In this document: one piece after another, positions 5,402 through 6,256 of the stretch
Position numbering within the stretch: the first letter of the stretch is position 1
Layout of the letters: each line of letters starts with the position of its first letter
NCBI GenBank assembly: GCA_947175845.1
Contig: CAMWOK010000186.1
Location: forward strand, 1-6,256
Source of the DNA: an uncultured Lachnospiraceae bacterium
GTDB lineage: Bacteria > Bacillota > Clostridia > Lachnospirales > Lachnospiraceae
Direction: 5' to 3'
Length of the DNA stretch: 6,256 nt
Made by a program: the position numbers and the translations under genes
Notes under the pieces: generated by a model
The model's input: only the letters and a program-made list of their open reading frames with translations
What the model was told of the DNA's origin: nothing
The model's database searches: none

Positions 5402-5993
5402 CCCGCCTGATCGCCGCCATCAGCTCGTCATAGTTCTCATACGCGGCAAGCTCCGGGTTGTCTGCCTTGATTTTGTCTGTGCTCTTGAACAGAAAGCCCG
5501 CCTTGCCCGCCTTAATCATACCGAGGTCATTGTAGCTGTCGCCGCTGGCGATCGTCTCGTACCCGATGGACTGCAGCGCCCGCACCGTCGTGAGCTTCGA
5601 CTGCTCACAGCGCATCCGAAAGCCGGTAATCTCACCGTCTTTTGCAACTTCCAGAGAGTTGCAGAAGATGGTCGGCCAGCCGAGCTTTCGCATGAGCGGC
5701 GTCGCAAACTGCTCAAAGGTGTCACTGATGATGATGACCTGCGTGATGGATCGCAGCTCGTCGAGAAACTCCTTCGCGCCCGGAATCGGGTCAATCGCAG
5801 CGATCGTCTCCTGTATCTGTTTGAGGCCCAGCCCATGCTCCCGCAAAACCCCCAGTCTCCATGTCATCAGTTTATCGTAATCCGGCTCGTCGCGCGTCGT
5901 CCTCGTAAGCTCGGGAATGCCGCTCGCCTCCGCAAACGCAATCCAGATCTCCGGAACCAGCACGCCTTCCAAATCCAAACATGTTATGTACAT
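5391..5993 (-). CDS. thrH: ThrH-type bifunctional phosphoserine phosphatase / homoserine phosphotransferase
   Basis: A 200-residue HAD-superfamily enzyme that removes phosphate from L-phosphoserine to give serine. The Pseudomonas ThrH can also pass the phosphoryl group to homoserine. Motif I is DLEG with nucleophile Asp7 and the Glu9 typical of ThrH (ordinary HAD phosphatases have Asp there), followed by VLVPEIWIAFAE, a strong ThrH hallmark. Motif II is SDT (90-92), motif III Lys133, motif IV GDSYND (151-156). Length matches the family. I take the ATG at 5993 (MYITCLDLEG). A TTG two codons earlier (5999) is also possible, because AAAGG sits eight bases before it, whereas the ATG has AGG eight bases before it. 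It runs toward the ABC-F gene and its stop lies inside that gene's last codons, with no terminator between them. An extended -10 promoter lies about 100 bases upstream. Confidence 0.92.
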   Translation of the reverse strand: MYITCLDLEGVLVPEIWIAFAEASGIPELTRTTRDEPDYDKLMTWRLGVLREHGLGLKQIQETIAAIDPIPGAKEFLDELRSITQVIIISDTFEQFATPLMRKLGWPTIFCNSLEVAKDGEITGFRMRCEQSKLTTVRALQSIGYETIASGDSYNDLGMIKAGKAGFLFKSTDKIKADNPELAAYENYDELMAAIRRAMV

Positions 5994-6029
5994 TCTCAAT
6001 ACCTATGCCTTTCTGTGGCACATTTTTCC

Positions 6030-6041
6030 TTTTCCGGAAAA
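6030..6041. promoter_or_regulatory. Perfect palindrome in the thrH leader
   Basis: TTTTCCGGAAAA is a 12-bp perfect palindrome, extended by outer CC/GG pairs with one mismatch. It lies 37 bases upstream of the thrH ATG and downstream of the predicted transcription start, a position where a repressor could act as a roadblock. No regulator is identified. Confidence 0.35.
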
Positions 6042-6097
6042 CGGTCACAATTTTAGAGCTGCGGCAATTTCATTTTGCGGCTCAAATCACGACATAG

Positions 6098-6106
6098 ATT
6101 ATAACA
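6098..6106 (-). promoter_or_regulatory. Extended -10 promoter for thrH
   Basis: On the minus strand this reads TGTTATAAT, a consensus TATAAT (6103-6098) with the TGn extension. The -35 region 17 bases upstream (TTTATC, 6126-6121) is poor, as is usual with extended -10 promoters. Start is expected near 6091, giving a leader of about 98 bases. Confidence 0.65.
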
Positions 6107-6141
6107 TATTTCATCTGCGGGATAAAGAAAAATATTTTATG

Positions 6142-6164
6142 CAAAAACTACTTCCAAAAACTAC
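6142..6164 (-). repeat. Two 10-bp direct repeats upstream of the thrH promoter
   Basis: GTAGTTTTTG occurs twice on the minus strand (6164-6155 and 6151-6142), 13 bp apart. The pair spans the stop codon of the upstream gene and ends about 15 bases before the -35 region of the thrH promoter. It could be an activator site, or a chance T-rich repeat. Confidence 0.35.
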
Positions 6165-6256
6165 CTTGTCACCTCCACGTCGCCGCTGATTGTCCGGATA
6201 TCAATGCGCCTGCTGCCCTGATTGTCGCCATAAGTCCCCTGCGCACTGTTCCCTTT
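6161..6256 (-). CDS. C-terminal end of a DUF4097-like beta-strand repeat protein (partial)
   Basis: The last 31 codons and stop of a minus-strand gene that continues past the right edge. The peptide ends in RRIDIRTISGDVEVTR. The alternation of hydrophobic and polar residues ending in I-R-T-I-S-G-D-V-E-V is the repeating pattern of DUF4097 (putative auto-transporter adhesin-like beta-helix) proteins, whose last strand commonly closes the protein. In Firmicutes such genes often sit with PadR-type regulators and DUF1700 membrane proteins; whether they do so here lies outside the window. It runs in the same direction as thrH, 167 bases upstream of it, with T-rich sequence but no hairpin terminator between. 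Confidence 0.6.
   Translation of the reverse strand, partial: KGNSAQGTYGDNQGSRRIDIRTISGDVEVTR

Overview
The window reads like a chromosomal segment of a Gram-positive anaerobe of the Clostridia, most likely a gut Lachnospiraceae-type Firmicute. This is inferred from strong purine-rich ribosome binding sites, sigma-A-type promoters with TG-extended -10 boxes, U-tailed terminators and the protein families present. There is no tRNA, rRNA, insertion sequence or CRISPR array.

Layout, left to right. Bases 78-1115 (+) encode a YeiH/UPF0324-family membrane transporter. After 73 bases comes a LigT-like 2H phosphoesterase (1189-1737, +), closed by a good intrinsic terminator (about 1756-1800). A 327-base gap carries a second, weaker hairpin with a T-run and then an extended -10 promoter at 2006-2034. 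That promoter drives a D-2-hydroxyacid dehydrogenase (2065-3024, +). Bases 3842-5401 (+) encode an ABC-F ATPase of the ribosome-acting, antibiotic-resistance-like type. Its last 11 bases overlap, tail to tail, a ThrH-type phosphoserine phosphatase on the minus strand (5391-5993). The right edge holds the last 31 codons of a minus-strand protein ending in a DUF4097-like beta-strand repeat (6161-6256).

The most interesting part is the 817-base gap between the dehydrogenase and the ABC-F gene. A near-consensus promoter (TTGACA, 17 bases, TACAAT; 3045-3073) starts a leader of about 760 bases. In order this leader holds a nested GC-rich hairpin, six tandem 16-bp repeats, a three-codon open reading frame (Met-Met-Ile-stop, 3273-3284) embedded in one strand of a 16-bp helix that closes a compact three-way junction (3265-3405), a Rho-independent terminator (3416-3446), and two and a half to three tandem 64-bp repeats each made of two hairpins (3540-3714). 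The pairings allow a specific attenuation model. When the closing helix forms, the terminator is free to form. When a ribosome stalls on the tiny ORF, the helix opens and its 3' strand can form an antiterminator. This fits known ribosome-mediated attenuation of ABC-F resistance genes, but the three-way junction and both repeat arrays are not elements I recognise.

The other genes look like ordinary metabolism and transport, with no evident shared pathway beyond a loose serine/hydroxyacid theme (dehydrogenase and ThrH).
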